From Bradyrhizobium amphicarpaeae (GTDB taxonomy: Bacteria > Pseudomonadota > Alphaproteobacteria > Rhizobiales > Xanthobacteraceae), in the NCBI RefSeq assembly GCF_002266435.3, contig NZ_CP029426.2, positions 3,068,001 through 3,132,000 of the forward strand: DNA of 64,000 nt, read 5' to 3'. Of this stretch, positions 53,861 through 62,494 are shown piece after piece. Under the pieces are notes generated by a model. The model was not told the origin of the DNA, made no database searches, and saw nothing but the letters and a program-made list of their open reading frames with translations. The translations under genes and the position numbers were made by a program. Position 1 is the stretch's first letter. Every line of letters starts with the position of its first letter.

Positions 53861-54703
53861 TCAATGCTCGCCGCCCATCTGGGCGAGCAGCTCCTCGATG
53901 TCGACATCGACCTGGCCCGCGGCCCTGACGTGGCGGACTTCAAGACTGTCGGGCCGGAAGCGGTATTCGACCAGCCCGACTTGCTTGATCGCGATCCGGT
54001 CCTGGCGCTGATCGTTGATGATAAAGCCCGCCGATGGCGCCCAGACATGGCGGGTGTGGCGCCAGGTGAAGTCGCGCCGCTGGTGCACGTGGCCGCTGGC
54101 GACGAGGCGCAGATCGATCGCCCCGAACATCTCGATCAACCGTGCCCGCGCCGGCTGCGGCACGTAGCGGATCGCCGTCTCCGGCGTTTCGGCATCGTCG
54201 GGCAGGTTGAGAAACAGCGGCTTGTGCAGGAACAGCGCGACCGGTCTGCCGTTCGTGCGCGCGATCTCGGAAGCCAGCCAGTCGAACTGCTCGGCCTCGA
54301 AGGCGAGCCCTGAATTCATCACCAGCGAGTTGAGACCAATGAAGCGCCAGCCGCCGGCTTCGAACGACCAATGGTCTTCGCCGATGAGATCGCAGAACTG
54401 CCGGCGGTGCGCTTCCGTGACCGGCGGCCTCGGCGCCGGGCCGACCGCAGTCGGATTGTCGCCGATGTCGTGATTGCCGGGGAGATAACGGCAGGCGACG
54501 GGCAGGGCGTCGTGCAGGTCTTTTGCGAAAACGACCTCGTCGCGGCTGGTCGGCCCGTCGAAGGCGACGTCGCCGGTGTTGATGACGAGATCGGGCCTGT
54601 TGCCGTCGATATGCTCGCTGATCGCCTGGAAGTTGGCGATCAGGCCGGGAAAGCGCCGGCCGAGATGGGTGTCGGAAATCTGCGTCAGGTGAAATTCGGA
54701 CAT
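53861..54703 (-). CDS. Calcineurin-like metallophosphoesterase
   Basis: A 280-residue phosphoesterase. The metal ligands are all visible: 'QISDTHLG' (residues 8-15), 'VINTGDVAFDG', 'LPGNHDIGDN' near 83 and the late 'ASGHVHQRRDF' motif. It resembles the 3',5'-cyclic-nucleotide phosphodiesterase (CpdA-like) branch, but the sequence alone does not fix the substrate. The ATG at 54703 gives the standard N-terminus; no strong ribosome site is visible. A neighbouring gene on the same strand ends 69 bases upstream. Confidence 0.88.
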   Translation of the reverse strand: MSEFHLTQISDTHLGRRFPGLIANFQAISEHIDGNRPDLVINTGDVAFDGPTSRDEVVFAKDLHDALPVACRYLPGNHDIGDNPTAVGPAPRPPVTEAHRRQFCDLIGEDHWSFEAGGWRFIGLNSLVMNSGLAFEAEQFDWLASEIARTNGRPVALFLHKPLFLNLPDDAETPETAIRYVPQPARARLIEMFGAIDLRLVASGHVHQRRDFTWRHTRHVWAPSAGFIINDQRQDRIAIKQVGLVEYRFRPDSLEVRHVRAAGQVDVDIEELLAQMGGEH

Positions 54704-54772
54704 GCGATCATCGTACCCGTGCTGGCGCGTCGGAACGATGACGGCGCCGGCATGGATCGCAGCGAACAAAGT

Positions 54773-55387
54773 TTAAAGCACGCGATAGCGGATCGTGTAG
54801 GAATCCTGCGGCGCGACGGTGTCGGCGAGCGGCGAGGCGATGCGGTCGGCAAGGTGCCAGGGGCCGAACTCCTGGGAGCGATGCGGCTCGGCGGGCAGGC
54901 GGAGGCGGAATTCGAAAATGCCCTTGCCCGGCAGGTTCACGACCAGCACGCGGTCCGCGGTGCGGTGGTTGAGGGCGACCGCGCCGCGCAGCAGCGCGCG
55001 CCCGTCGCCGAGATCGCTCACGCCGTCGACCAGCGCCAGGGTCTGGTTGCGGTCGGTATGCAGCTCGATCTGGCTGTCGGTCACCGCCGTCAGCATCGTC
55101 CGCGGCATGCGGATTTCGAACTCGACGGCCGGCTTGGACGGGTTGAGGCCGAGATAGGCCGCCGCGGCATGGCGCATGTCGTAGGCGGCAAAGGCGAACA
55201 GGACGAGCGCGGCGAGGGTGGCGAGGCCATGCCTGACCACGTCGCGCCAGCTGCGGTAGGACAGGTGGAAGTACACGGTCATCGCCAGCGCGACCGCGAG
55301 GGCCGCGGCAACGCCCGACAGCGCCGACATCAGGATACCGAGCCCGCCGTCAACGGTTTCGGTCAGAAGGCTGGACAGGGTGTTCAT
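54773..55387 (-). CDS. Membrane protein of unknown function with an extracytoplasmic domain
   Basis: A 204-residue protein with two hydrophobic helices (about residues 15-42 and 56-72) and a C-terminal soluble domain rich in beta-strand pattern (VEFEIRMPRTMLTAVTDSQI ... RVLVVNLPGKGIFEFRLRLP). The domain may lie in the periplasm. I do not recognise a family. It precedes the phosphoesterase gene on the same strand, with 69 bases between. Confidence 0.65.
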   Translation of the reverse strand: MNTLSSLLTETVDGGLGILMSALSGVAAALAVALAMTVYFHLSYRSWRDVVRHGLATLAALVLFAFAAYDMRHAAAAYLGLNPSKPAVEFEIRMPRTMLTAVTDSQIELHTDRNQTLALVDGVSDLGDGRALLRGAVALNHRTADRVLVVNLPGKGIFEFRLRLPAEPHRSQEFGPWHLADRIASPLADTVAPQDSYTIRYRVL

Positions 55388-55539
55388 GGCTGGCTCGCCG
55401 CGCGACCCGAGGGCAAAATCGCTTTAACTATCGGCAGTTGGTCGCGGAAACGGGAACGCCGGTTCAACTCGTTGATTGTCAGGACCAGCAGACGCGGCTA
55501 ATGACGGTCCGCGGTGTGCCGCCTTACGGGAAAGTTCCG

Positions 55540-55962
55540 ATGTCCATTCAGATGGTTCTGCTCCCTGTCTTCGTGCAGGTGGGTCTCACCTTCGCGCTGC
55601 TGATCGGCATGGTGCTGGCACGGCGTCGCACGCTGGTTGCGGGCGAAACCAAAATCCGCGACATCGCGCTCGGCGAGCCGAACTGGCCCAAGGGCGCCAC
55701 CCAGATCGCCAATTGCTACCGCAACCAGTTCGAGCTGCCGGTGATGTTCTATGTCCTGATCGCGCTGGCGCTTCCGCTCCGCCATGCCGATCTCTTCATC
55801 GTGCTGATGTCCTGGGTGTTCGTGGTGACGCGCTTTGCCCATGCCGGGGTGTTCGTGTCCTCGAACGATCTCGGCCGCCGCTCCACGGTCTGGCTCGCCG
55901 GCGTGCTGGTGCTGCTCGCGATGTGGATCTACTTCGCGCTGAAAATGCTGTTGTTGATCTGA
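55540..55962 (+). CDS. MAPEG-family membrane protein
   Basis: A 140-residue integral membrane protein with four helices. 'NCYRNQFELPVMFYVLIALAL' near residue 61 is the MAPEG signature (N.F..LP..FY). Eukaryotic relatives are glutathione-dependent; bacterial roles are largely unknown. GGGAAAG lies about seven bases before the ATG at 55540; the upstream open frame has no such site. The rRNA methyltransferase gene follows after 34 bases. Confidence 0.85.
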   Translation: MSIQMVLLPVFVQVGLTFALLIGMVLARRRTLVAGETKIRDIALGEPNWPKGATQIANCYRNQFELPVMFYVLIALALPLRHADLFIVLMSWVFVVTRFAHAGVFVSSNDLGRRSTVWLAGVLVLLAMWIYFALKMLLLI

Positions 55963-55996
55963 CTCTTGCGAGTCCGATTTCATCTGAAAGATTCAA

Positions 55997-57298
55997 ATGA
56001 CTCCCGCTGCCCGGCTGTCCGCAGCCATCGAACTGATCGACACCATCGAGAAGGACCGCGTGCCCGCGGCCAAGGCGCTGAAGGAGTGGGGCACCGCGCA
56101 CCGCTTTGCCGGCTCGGGCGACCGCGCCGCCATCGCCGGGCTGGTCTGGGACGTGCTGCGCCGCTACGCCTCGAGCGCGTTCCTGATGGAGGCCGACACC
56201 GCGCGTGCCCGGCTGATCGGCATGCTCCGGCTCGAGCGCGAGATGGACACGACGACCATGGCCGCGTTGTTCGACGGCAGCCGTTTTGCGCCGGCGCCGC
56301 TGACCTCGGCCGAGCAGGCCGCGCTCAGCCATCGGTCCCTCAAGGGCGCGCCGGCCGCGATTGCCGGCGACTATCCGGAATGGCTGGATTCGCACCTGGC
56401 AAAGGTGTTCGGCGAGGACCGCGCAGCGGAGGCGGCCGCGATGGCCAGCCGGGCGCCGCTCGACCTGCGCGTCAACACGCTAAAATCCAATCGTGACAAG
56501 GCGCTGCAGTCGCTTGCTCATCTTCACGCACAACCGACGCCGTGGTCGGCAACGGGCCTGCGCATCGCGCTTTCGGCCGATGCGCGCAACCCCGGCATCC
56601 AGGCCGAGGAGGATTTCATCAAGGGCGCGATCGAAGTGCAGGATGAGGGATCGCAGCTGGCGGCCCAATTCACCGCGGCAAAGCCCGGCGAGCAGGTGAT
56701 CGACCTCTGCGCCGGTGCGGGCGGCAAGACGCTGGCGCTCGCTGCCCTGATGCAGGGCAAGGGCCGGCTGATCGCGACCGACAGCGACAAGCGCCAGCTC
56801 GCGCCGATCCACGAACGGCTGTCACGCGCCGGCGTCCACAATGCCGATGTCCGCACGCCCAAGGGCGAGGCCGATCCTCTGGCCGATATAAGCGGTTCGG
56901 CTGATCTGGTCGTGATCGACGCGCCCTGCACGGGAACCGGTACCTGGCGGCGCAACCCCGACGCCAAATGGCGTATGCGCCCCGGCGCGCTGGAGATTCG
57001 CCTGCGTGACCAGGCCGAGGTGCTGGAGCGCGCAGTGCCGCTGGTGAAGACCGGTGGACGCGTCGCCTACATCACCTGCTCGGTGCTGTCGGAGGAGAAC
57101 GGCGAGCAGGTGAGGGCGTTCATCGCGCGCCATCCCGAGTTCGCGGTCGTCCCGCCCGAGCAGACCGCGAGCGTGCTCTGGGACAAGGCGGAGGCGTTCG
57201 GCGAGGCCGCGCTGCGATCGGAGGAGGGCTGGCTGATGACGCCGCGGCGGACCGGCACCGACGGGTTTTTCGTGTCGGTGCTGAAGAAGGCGGCCTGA
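55997..57298 (+). CDS. RsmB/NOP2-type rRNA (cytosine-C5) methyltransferase
   Basis: A 433-residue SAM-dependent methyltransferase. An N-terminal NusB-like part (about residues 1-130) precedes the catalytic domain, where 'VIDLCAGAGGKTLALAALM' binds SAM, 'LVVIDAPCTGTGTWRRNPDAKWR' holds the catalytic PC motif, and 'VAYITCSVLSEENGEQV' the second TC cysteine. It probably methylates 16S rRNA C967 or a related site. It is shorter than E. coli RsmB at its N-terminus. Confidence 0.88.
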   Translation: MTPAARLSAAIELIDTIEKDRVPAAKALKEWGTAHRFAGSGDRAAIAGLVWDVLRRYASSAFLMEADTARARLIGMLRLEREMDTTTMAALFDGSRFAPAPLTSAEQAALSHRSLKGAPAAIAGDYPEWLDSHLAKVFGEDRAAEAAAMASRAPLDLRVNTLKSNRDKALQSLAHLHAQPTPWSATGLRIALSADARNPGIQAEEDFIKGAIEVQDEGSQLAAQFTAAKPGEQVIDLCAGAGGKTLALAALMQGKGRLIATDSDKRQLAPIHERLSRAGVHNADVRTPKGEADPLADISGSADLVVIDAPCTGTGTWRRNPDAKWRMRPGALEIRLRDQAEVLERAVPLVKTGGRVAYITCSVLSEENGEQVRAFIARHPEFAVVPPEQTASVLWDKAEAFGEAALRSEEGWLMTPRRTGTDGFFVSVLKKAA

Positions 57299-57309
57299 TT
57301 TCGCTCCGC

Positions 57310-57411
57310 CGTCATTCCGGGGCGCCCGCAGGGCGAGCCCGGAATCCATCGTGCGGCAATGCGTGCGGCTCGATGGATTCCGGGCTCTCGCTTCGCGAGC
57401 CCCGGAATGAC
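57310..57411. repeat. Extragenic repeat, 'GTCATTCCGGGGCGCC' type, copy 4
   Basis: CGTCATTCCGGGGCGCCCGC is mirrored by CGCGAGCCCCGGAATGACC; inner arms GCCCGGAATCCATCG and CGATGGATTCCGGGC. Located between the convergent methyltransferase and cspA genes. Confidence 0.85.
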
Positions 57412-57422
57412 CGGGACAAACA

Positions 57423-57459
57423 AAAGCCCCGCGCACCGGATCCCGGTCGCGGGGCTTTC
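57423..57459 (-). terminator. Rho-independent terminator of cspA
   Basis: AAAGCCCCGCG and CGCGGGGCTTT form a perfect 11-base stem with a 14-base loop. On the minus strand the stem is followed by TTTTGTTTG, a fair T-run, 53 bases after the cspA stop. It may also act on the plus strand for the methyltransferase transcript, where the tail (TTTCTAAC) is weaker. Confidence 0.85.
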
Positions 57460-57512
57460 TAACTCTGGCGTTCTGCCGGTACGTCCGTGGTCAGAACGTT
57501 GTTGCGCGGGCG

Positions 57513-57722
57513 TTAGCCGACGCGGAGATTGTCAGCCGAGGACTTGCCGCTGCGACGATCGGCGACGATGTCGAACGAGACCTTCTGACCCTCGTTGAGG
57601 GAGGAGAGGCCAGCGCGCTCGACGGCGCTGATGTGCACGAACACGTCCTTCTGGCCGTCGTCCGGCTGGATGAAACCATAACCCTTTTGGGTGTTGAACC
57701 ACTTCACGGTGCCCATAGCCAT
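57513..57722 (-). CDS. cspA: Cold-shock domain protein
   Basis: A 69-residue CSD protein that binds single-stranded RNA/DNA. RNP1 'KGYGFIQ' (residues 14-20) and RNP2 'DVFVHIS' (26-32... as read from the sequence) are intact. AGAGGAAA is well spaced before the first ATG (57722); a second ATG two codons on gives a shorter form. The 265-base gap upstream has no gene and leaves room for a long 5' leader, as is usual for csp genes. A strong terminator follows. Confidence 0.96.
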   Translation of the reverse strand: MAMGTVKWFNTQKGYGFIQPDDGQKDVFVHISAVERAGLSSLNEGQKVSFDIVADRRSGKSSADNLRVG

Positions 57723-57987
57723 GGGAATTTCCTCTAGTTAGTTAAAGAGCCTACGCACGTGGACCGGTACGCAGAATCGCGCCCATAGTCCTGTTCAGTC
57801 GATGTTTGGAGAAGTCATCTGAAGCGTGCGCGCCCGTCAGCAACGAAGCGAAGCGGCCCAGTCGTTCGGCCAAGTATCGATGATCACAATATAGCGAGAA
57901 TTTGGGGCCAGTTCAAGGCATCACCCGCGACCCGGCACCTCGCACGACTTTGCTATTTTGCGGTGCAAATTAACCGCCGGGCGGATC

Positions 57988-58320
57988 TCAATCCACGATG
58001 AAGAGCGTCGCCCCGGTCGCGGTCGAGGACCGGTGCGCGGCGTCGCCGAAGTCCGAAACCTGGTAGCTCATCCCCGCCGTCAGCTTGAATTTGCGCCCGT
58101 CGCGCAGCTCGCTGTCGAGCTCGCCCTTGAGCACGTAGAGCACGTGGCCGCGATCGCACCAATGATCGGCCAGATAGCCCGGCGAATATTCCACCATCCG
58201 GACCCGGAGATCGCCGATGTCGAGCGTGCGCCAAATGGCCTCACCGCGCTCGCCGGCATGTGTGGTTGGGCTGACCGTGCTCCAGTCGGTGACGGTGAAG
58301 GGGGAGGTGGGGAGCTTCAT
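57988..58320 (-). CDS. Cupin protein with DHCW-type motif
   Basis: A 110-residue single-domain beta-barrel cupin. 'DHWCDRGHVLYVLKGELDSEL' near residues 52-72 corresponds to cupin motif 1, with the D-H-W/C cluster that defines the DHCW subgroup, and 'MSYQVSDFGDAAHRSS' to motif 2. The enzymatic role is unknown. AGGATTCC lies before the ATG. The start is inside the 3' end of the MFS gene (80-base overlap), so the two are probably translated from one message. Confidence 0.8.
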   Translation of the reverse strand: MKLPTSPFTVTDWSTVSPTTHAGERGEAIWRTLDIGDLRVRMVEYSPGYLADHWCDRGHVLYVLKGELDSELRDGRKFKLTAGMSYQVSDFGDAAHRSSTATGATLFIVD

Positions 58321-59650
58321 AGTGGAATCCTGTCTTGATGCCGGCGGAGCCCTTGTTATCGGATGCGACCGCTGCAGTCCTCATCTTTGCTTGGTGCGTC
58401 AATGCGCACTCGGCCGGCACCTGTATCCTGCTCGCAATGATGACCCAGACCAGCAGCGCGGCGGCGCTGATCCCGGCGCCGAGCATGCAGACGCCGGTCC
58501 AGCCGGCCATCGCATACACCATCGTCGACGCGATCGCGCCAGCTGCGCTTCCGACCGAGTAGAACACCATGTAGCCGCCGATCAGCCGGTTGGCCGCATC
58601 CGGGCGCGCGGCGACGAGCAGGCTCTGGCCGGTCACATGAACGGCCTGAAGCCCGAAATCCAGCATGATGACGCCTGCGACCACGAACCAGAGCGAGGTT
58701 TCCAGGCAGGCGATCGGAGCCCACGCCGCCAGCATCAGCATCAGCGAGAGCCCGGTGGTGCGCTGGCCCCATCCGAGATCGGCGAGGCGCCCGGCGTTGC
58801 GCGCCGCGAGGGCTCCGGCGAATCCGGCGATGCCGAGCAACCCGATCGTGGTGTGCGACAGCGCGAAGGGAGGCGCCGAGAGCGGCAGCACGATCGACGT
58901 CCAGAACACGTTGAGATCGGCGAAGATCAGGAACGCGAACACCGCGCGCTCGCGCAGGAGTGGCTCCTCGGCAAATAGCGCGGCCATCGAGCGCAGCAAC
59001 GACGGGTAGGACGCTCCGGCCATCGGGCTTGGCCGGCCGGGCGGCAGCACGCGCAGGAGCAGGGCGGCCAGGCCAAGCATGAGGCCGGCCGAGACCAGGT
59101 AGACCATGCGCCAGCCGCCGATATCGGCCAGCGCGCCGGAGGCGAACCGCGCCAGCAGGATGCCCGCGACCACACCGCTGGTGACGGTGCCGATGGCCCG
59201 GCCGCGCCCGCCCGGCGTCGCGAGCATTGCCGCAAAGGCGACGAGGACCTGGACGACGACGGCCAGCACGCCGACCAGCGCCATTCCGGCAAGCAGCACC
59301 GCGGCGTGCGTCGCAGTGCCGACGACGACGAGGCCGATCGCCGACAGCACGGTCTGGCCGACGATCAGGCGGCGGCGATCCAAGAGATCGCCGAGCGGCA
59401 CGATCAGGATCAGGCCGAGTGCGTAGCCGATCTGGGTGAATGTCACCACCATGCCGATTACGGCGGGCGCGATGTCGAGGTCGTGCGCCATGGCATCAAG
59501 CAGGGGCTGCGCGAAGTAGATGTTGGCGACGCTCAGGCCGCAGGTCAGCGCGAACAGCAGCGCCATCGCCGGAGAGAGCCCGCGCCCGGTCAAGTTGCCG
59601 GCGATGTCACCCGCTTTCAGCCCCGCTGTCGCAGTGTCGTTCCCCGTCAT
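58241..59650 (-). CDS. MFS transporter
   Basis: A 469-residue carrier with about 12 helices: 'LTCGLSVANIYFAQPLLDAMA' (helix 1) and 'PLGDLLDRRRLIVGQTVLS' (motif A). It resembles the sugar-efflux/DHA1 exporters. The last 65 residues after 'ASRIQVPAECAL' are hydrophilic, unlike a membrane protein end, and are encoded partly within the cupin gene. It is divergent from the HxlR regulator, with a double palindrome between, so it is probably the regulator's target. CCGGAGACG lies ahead of the ATG. Confidence 0.87.
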   Translation of the reverse strand: MTGNDTATAGLKAGDIAGNLTGRGLSPAMALLFALTCGLSVANIYFAQPLLDAMAHDLDIAPAVIGMVVTFTQIGYALGLILIVPLGDLLDRRRLIVGQTVLSAIGLVVVGTATHAAVLLAGMALVGVLAVVVQVLVAFAAMLATPGGRGRAIGTVTSGVVAGILLARFASGALADIGGWRMVYLVSAGLMLGLAALLLRVLPPGRPSPMAGASYPSLLRSMAALFAEEPLLRERAVFAFLIFADLNVFWTSIVLPLSAPPFALSHTTIGLLGIAGFAGALAARNAGRLADLGWGQRTTGLSLMLMLAAWAPIACLETSLWFVVAGVIMLDFGLQAVHVTGQSLLVAARPDAANRLIGGYMVFYSVGSAAGAIASTMVYAMAGWTGVCMLGAGISAAALLVWVIIASRIQVPAECALTHQAKMRTAAVASDNKGSAGIKTGFHYEAPHLPLHRHRLEHGQPNHTCRRAR

Positions 59651-59671
59651 CGTCGTCTCCGGCGTATTGTA

Positions 59672-59732
59672 ACTGGTCTTAAAATAAGACCGGTTGTATC
59701 AGTTGCTGTCCAGTCTTATTTTAGGACCAGTC
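59672..59732. promoter_or_regulatory. Tandem inverted operators between MFS and hxlR-type genes
   Basis: Site 1, GGTCTTA-AAA-TAAGACC at 59675-59691, is a perfect 7-3-7 palindrome. Site 2, GTCTTA-TTT-TAGGAC at 59713-59727, is the same palindrome with one mismatch and reads as the inverse of site 1. The centres are 37 bases apart. Two dyads with AAA/TTT centres facing each other between divergent genes are what a dimeric winged-helix repressor such as HxlR would bind, silencing both promoters. Confidence 0.75.
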
Positions 59733-59747
59733 TGAAGGGGGCTGCGA

Positions 59748-60200
59748 ATGAAGCGGACCGGTTTTGCCGAGGCGAGCTGCCCGGTGGCGCGCGCGCTGGA
59801 TGCCATCGGAGACATCTGGTCGCTGCTGATCGTGCGCGATGCCTTCGATGGCTTGCGCCGGTTCGGCGATTTCCGGAAGAATCTGGGCATCGCCAAAGGC
59901 ATGCTGAGCGCGCGCCTGCATAGGCTGGTGGAGCTCGGCGTGCTCGAAGCGGTTCCGGCCTCCGACGGCAGCGCCTATCAGGAATATGCGCTGACGAAGA
60001 AGGGGCGCGACCTGTTTCCGGTCGTCGTTAGCCTGCGCCAGTGGGGCGAGGCCAATCTGTTCGCCCGAGGCGAAGTGCATTCGGATCTGGTGGACGAGGC
60101 GGGCCAGCCGGTCGGCAAGCTCGTGCTTCCGTCTCGGGCCGGCCGACCGCTGACATGGTCGGACACCAGTGTGAGAAAGGCCGGCGCGCGCAAGCGCTGA
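59748..60200 (+). CDS. HxlR-family transcriptional regulator
   Basis: A 150-residue winged-helix protein. 'CPVARALDAIGDIWSLLIVRDAF' near residues 11-33 opens the HxlR domain with the conserved Cys at residue 11; the recognition part is 'RRFGDFRKNLGIAKGMLSARLHRL'. HxlR proteins sense electrophiles or other stress, in some cases by that cysteine. The remaining about 40 residues after 'LRQWGEANLF' are a variable tail. AGGGGG lies nine bases ahead of the ATG. It is divergent from the MFS gene with a strong double operator. Confidence 0.92.
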   Translation: MKRTGFAEASCPVARALDAIGDIWSLLIVRDAFDGLRRFGDFRKNLGIAKGMLSARLHRLVELGVLEAVPASDGSAYQEYALTKKGRDLFPVVVSLRQWGEANLFARGEVHSDLVDEAGQPVGKLVLPSRAGRPLTWSDTSVRKAGARKR

Positions 60201-60235
60201 ATGCGCGCCGACCTCCTCGAGCTGGGATCGCGGCG

Positions 60236-60607
60236 TCAGTGCGGCAGATGGTTGGCCGAGCCCTGCACGATCAGCCCGGCCTCGTTCACCCGCAGATATT
60301 CGCAGATCCGCTTGCCCCGCTCGTTCTCGTAGAACACGACCACGCTGTCCGGGCTGACGAACAATTCGATCACCGTGAAATGCAGGTTCGGGATCAGCCC
60401 GAGCGCCTTGCCCCAATAGGCCCGCAACGCCGCCTTGCCGCGCACGGTGCCGCTGGCATCGAACCCCATCATGGGGATGCGGTCGGATGTCATCACGGCG
60501 GCCTCGTCGTAAAGCGTCAGCACGCGCTCGAGATCGCGCGCATTCCAGGCCTCGACCCAGGTCCGGCCGAGCGTGGCGAGCGTTGATGGCTGATGGTGCG
60601 GTGACAT
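60236..60607 (-). CDS. SnoaL/NTF2-like protein
   Basis: A 123-residue cone-fold protein of the NTF2 superfamily: 'LGRTWVEAWNARDLERVLTLYDEAAVM' near residues 13-39 and 'GKAALRAYWGKALGLIPNLHFTV' near 57-79 are typical, ending in a strand-rich half. Enzymes (isomerases, cyclases) and plain binding proteins share the fold; nothing shows which. GGGAGAAC precedes the ATG. Convergent with the HxlR gene. Confidence 0.82.
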   Translation of the reverse strand: MSPHHQPSTLATLGRTWVEAWNARDLERVLTLYDEAAVMTSDRIPMMGFDASGTVRGKAALRAYWGKALGLIPNLHFTVIELFVSPDSVVVFYENERGKRICEYLRVNEAGLIVQGSANHLPH

Positions 60608-60756
60608 GAACGTTCTCCCTGATTCGGCTCCTGTGTGATCCGGAGCACATTAGGTCAATAATACTGACCTAGTTTCATTTGTCCATGCCCAAAGAAGAAT
60701 GTGGGCGCGCGGTTCGCGTGGTTGCGGGCCGGTCGCACGTCGCGTATCTGCTTGCC

Positions 60757-62355
60757 ATGACAGCAGCACAGCACGACCGCTCCGCGTCGACGCCCTCCGT
60801 GGCCTCGGCGCATGACAAGATTCTCATCGTCGACTTCGGCAGCCAGGTGACGCAGCTGATAGCGCGTCGCGTGCGCGAGGACGGCGTCTATTGCGAGATC
60901 GTCCCGTTCAACAAGGCCGAACAGGCCTTCAACGAGATGAAGCCGAAAGCGGTGATTCTCTCCGGCGGCCCGGAGTCGGTGCATGAGGCGGGCTCCCCCC
61001 GCGCGCCGCAACTGATCTTCGCCTCCGGCGTGCCCGTGCTCGGCATCTGCTACGGCCAGATGACCATGGCGGAGCAGCTTGGCGGCACCGTCGAGGGCGG
61101 CCATCACCGCGAATTCGGCCGCGCCGACGTCGAGGTCAAAGCGCCGAGCAAGCTGTTCGAGGACGTCTGGTCGCCAGGCGGCAAGAACCAGGTCTGGATG
61201 AGCCATGGCGACCGCATCACCAAGATGCCGCCCGGCTTCTCCGTGGCCGGCACCTCGCCGAACGCGCCGTTCGCGATCATCCAGGACGAGACGCGCAAAT
61301 ATTACGGCCTGATGTTCCACCCCGAAGTGGTGCACACGCCCGACGGCGCCAAGCTGATCCGCAACTTCGTCCGCAAGATCGCCGGCCTGTCCGGCGACTG
61401 GACGATGCGCGCCTTCCGTGAGGAGGAGATCGCCAAGATCCGCGCGCAGGTCGGCAAGGGCAGGGTAATCTGCGGCCTCTCCGGCGGCGTCGATTCCGCG
61501 GTCGCGGCCGTCTTGATTCATGAGGCGATCGGCGACCAGCTCACCTGCGTGTTCGTCGATCACGGCATGCTCCGTCTCGACGAAGCCAAGACCGTGGTCG
61601 ATCTGTTCCGCCACCACTACAACATCCCGCTCGTGCACGTGGATGCCTCGAAACAGTTTTTGGGCCAGCTCGAAGGCGTCACCGACCCCGAAACCAAGCG
61701 CAAGACCATCGGCCGCCTCTTCATCGAGGTGTTCGAGGCGGAGGCCAAGAAGATCGGCGGCGCCGACTTTCTCGCGCAGGGCACGCTCTACCCCGACGTG
61801 ATCGAGAGCGTATCGTTCACCGGCGGCCCCTCCGTCACCATCAAGTCGCACCACAATGTCGGCGGTCTGCCCGAGCGCATGAACATGAAGCTCGTCGAGC
61901 CCCTGCGCGAGCTGTTCAAGGACGAGGTCCGCAAGCTCGGCCGCGAGCTAGGCCTTCCAGAAATCTTCGTCGGCCGCCACCCGTTCCCGGGCCCCGGCCT
62001 CGCCATCCGCTGCCCCGGCGAGATCACCAAGGACAAGCTCGACATCCTGCGCAAGGCCGACGCCGTCTACATCGACCAGATCCGCAAGCACGGCCTCTAC
62101 GACGACATCTGGCAGGCCTTCGCCGTGCTGCTTCCGGTCAAGACCGTCGGCGTCATGGGCGACGGCCGTACCTACGACTACGTCGTTGGCCTCCGCGCCG
62201 TCACCTCCACCGACGGCATGACCGCGGACTTCTACCAGTTCGACATGAAGTTCTTGGGGGAGACGGCGACGCGCATCATCAACGAGGTGAAGGGCGTGAA
62301 CCGGGTGGTGTACGACGTGACCAGCAAGCCGCCTGGGACGATTGAGTGGGAGTAG
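60757..62355 (+). CDS. guaA: GMP synthase (glutamine-hydrolysing)
   Basis: A 532-residue enzyme, converting XMP to GMP. The N-terminal glutamine amidotransferase has '[20 protein letters not shown]' and the catalytic Cys in '[17 protein letters not shown]'; the PP-loop '[18 protein letters not shown]' and the C-terminal dimer domain ('[19 protein letters not shown]', '[18 protein letters not shown]') are complete. Length and C-terminus are normal. The last 32 or so codons switch from NNC to NNG wobble bases (Val: five GTG of five, against one GTG of eight in the preceding 66 codons), as expected if this end was replaced by an island attachment site. Start at 60757 is the best choice, without a strong ribosome site. 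Confidence 0.96.
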   Translation: MTAAQHDRSASTPSVASAHDKILIVDFGSQVTQLIARRVREDGVYCEIVPFNKAEQAFNEMKPKAVILSGGPESVHEAGSPRAPQLIFASGVPVLGICYGQMTMAEQLGGTVEGGHHREFGRADVEVKAPSKLFEDVWSPGGKNQVWMSHGDRITKMPPGFSVAGTSPNAPFAIIQDETRKYYGLMFHPEVVHTPDGAKLIRNFVRKIAGLSGDWTMRAFREEEIAKIRAQVGKGRVICGLSGGVDSAVAAVLIHEAIGDQLTCVFVDHGMLRLDEAKTVVDLFRHHYNIPLVHVDASKQFLGQLEGVTDPETKRKTIGRLFIEVFEAEAKKIGGADFLAQGTLYPDVIESVSFTGGPSVTIKSHHNVGGLPERMNMKLVEPLRELFKDEVRKLGRELGLPEIFVGRHPFPGPGLAIRCPGEITKDKLDILRKADAVYIDQIRKHGLYDDIWQAFAVLLPVKTVGVMGDGRTYDYVVGLRAVTSTDGMTADFYQFDMKFLGETATRIINEVKGVNRVVYDVTSKPPGTIEWE

Positions 62356-62360
62356 GGGGT
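62280..62360. other. Probable genomic-island left attachment region in the 3' end of guaA
   Basis: The 3' end of guaA is a known integration target of tyrosine-recombinase islands, and composition changes immediately after it. The core would lie in the last codons (PPGTIEWE stop region, 62330-62355). No second copy of this end occurs in the window, and no integrase is seen; both would be beyond base 64000. This is an inference from the target gene, codon shift and composition break. Confidence 0.5.
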
Positions 62361-62365
62361 ATCTG

Positions 62366-62479
62366 ACCCAAGATCAAATTGAAAAGAGCTTTGTCGTAGA
62401 GCTTTGTCGCAGAATTCCCAATCTTGGGTTGCGCGTGCCGCCTGGAATGCTACCGATAGCGCCAAATCAATAGGCGCTA
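62366..62479. repeat. Cluster of short repeats between guaA and the ATPase gene
   Basis: ACCCAAGAT at 62366-62374 and ATCTTGGGT at 62421-62429 are exact inverted repeats. Between them AGAGCTTTGTCG occurs twice with a 13-base period (62385-62396, 62398-62409). Then TAGCGCC at 62457-62463 and GGCGCTA at 62473-62479 form a 7-9-7 dyad, 16 bases before the ATPase ATG. Recombinase arm sites or a promoter with operator are possible. Confidence 0.55.
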
Positions 62480-62494
62480 AACAGACGTGCCATC

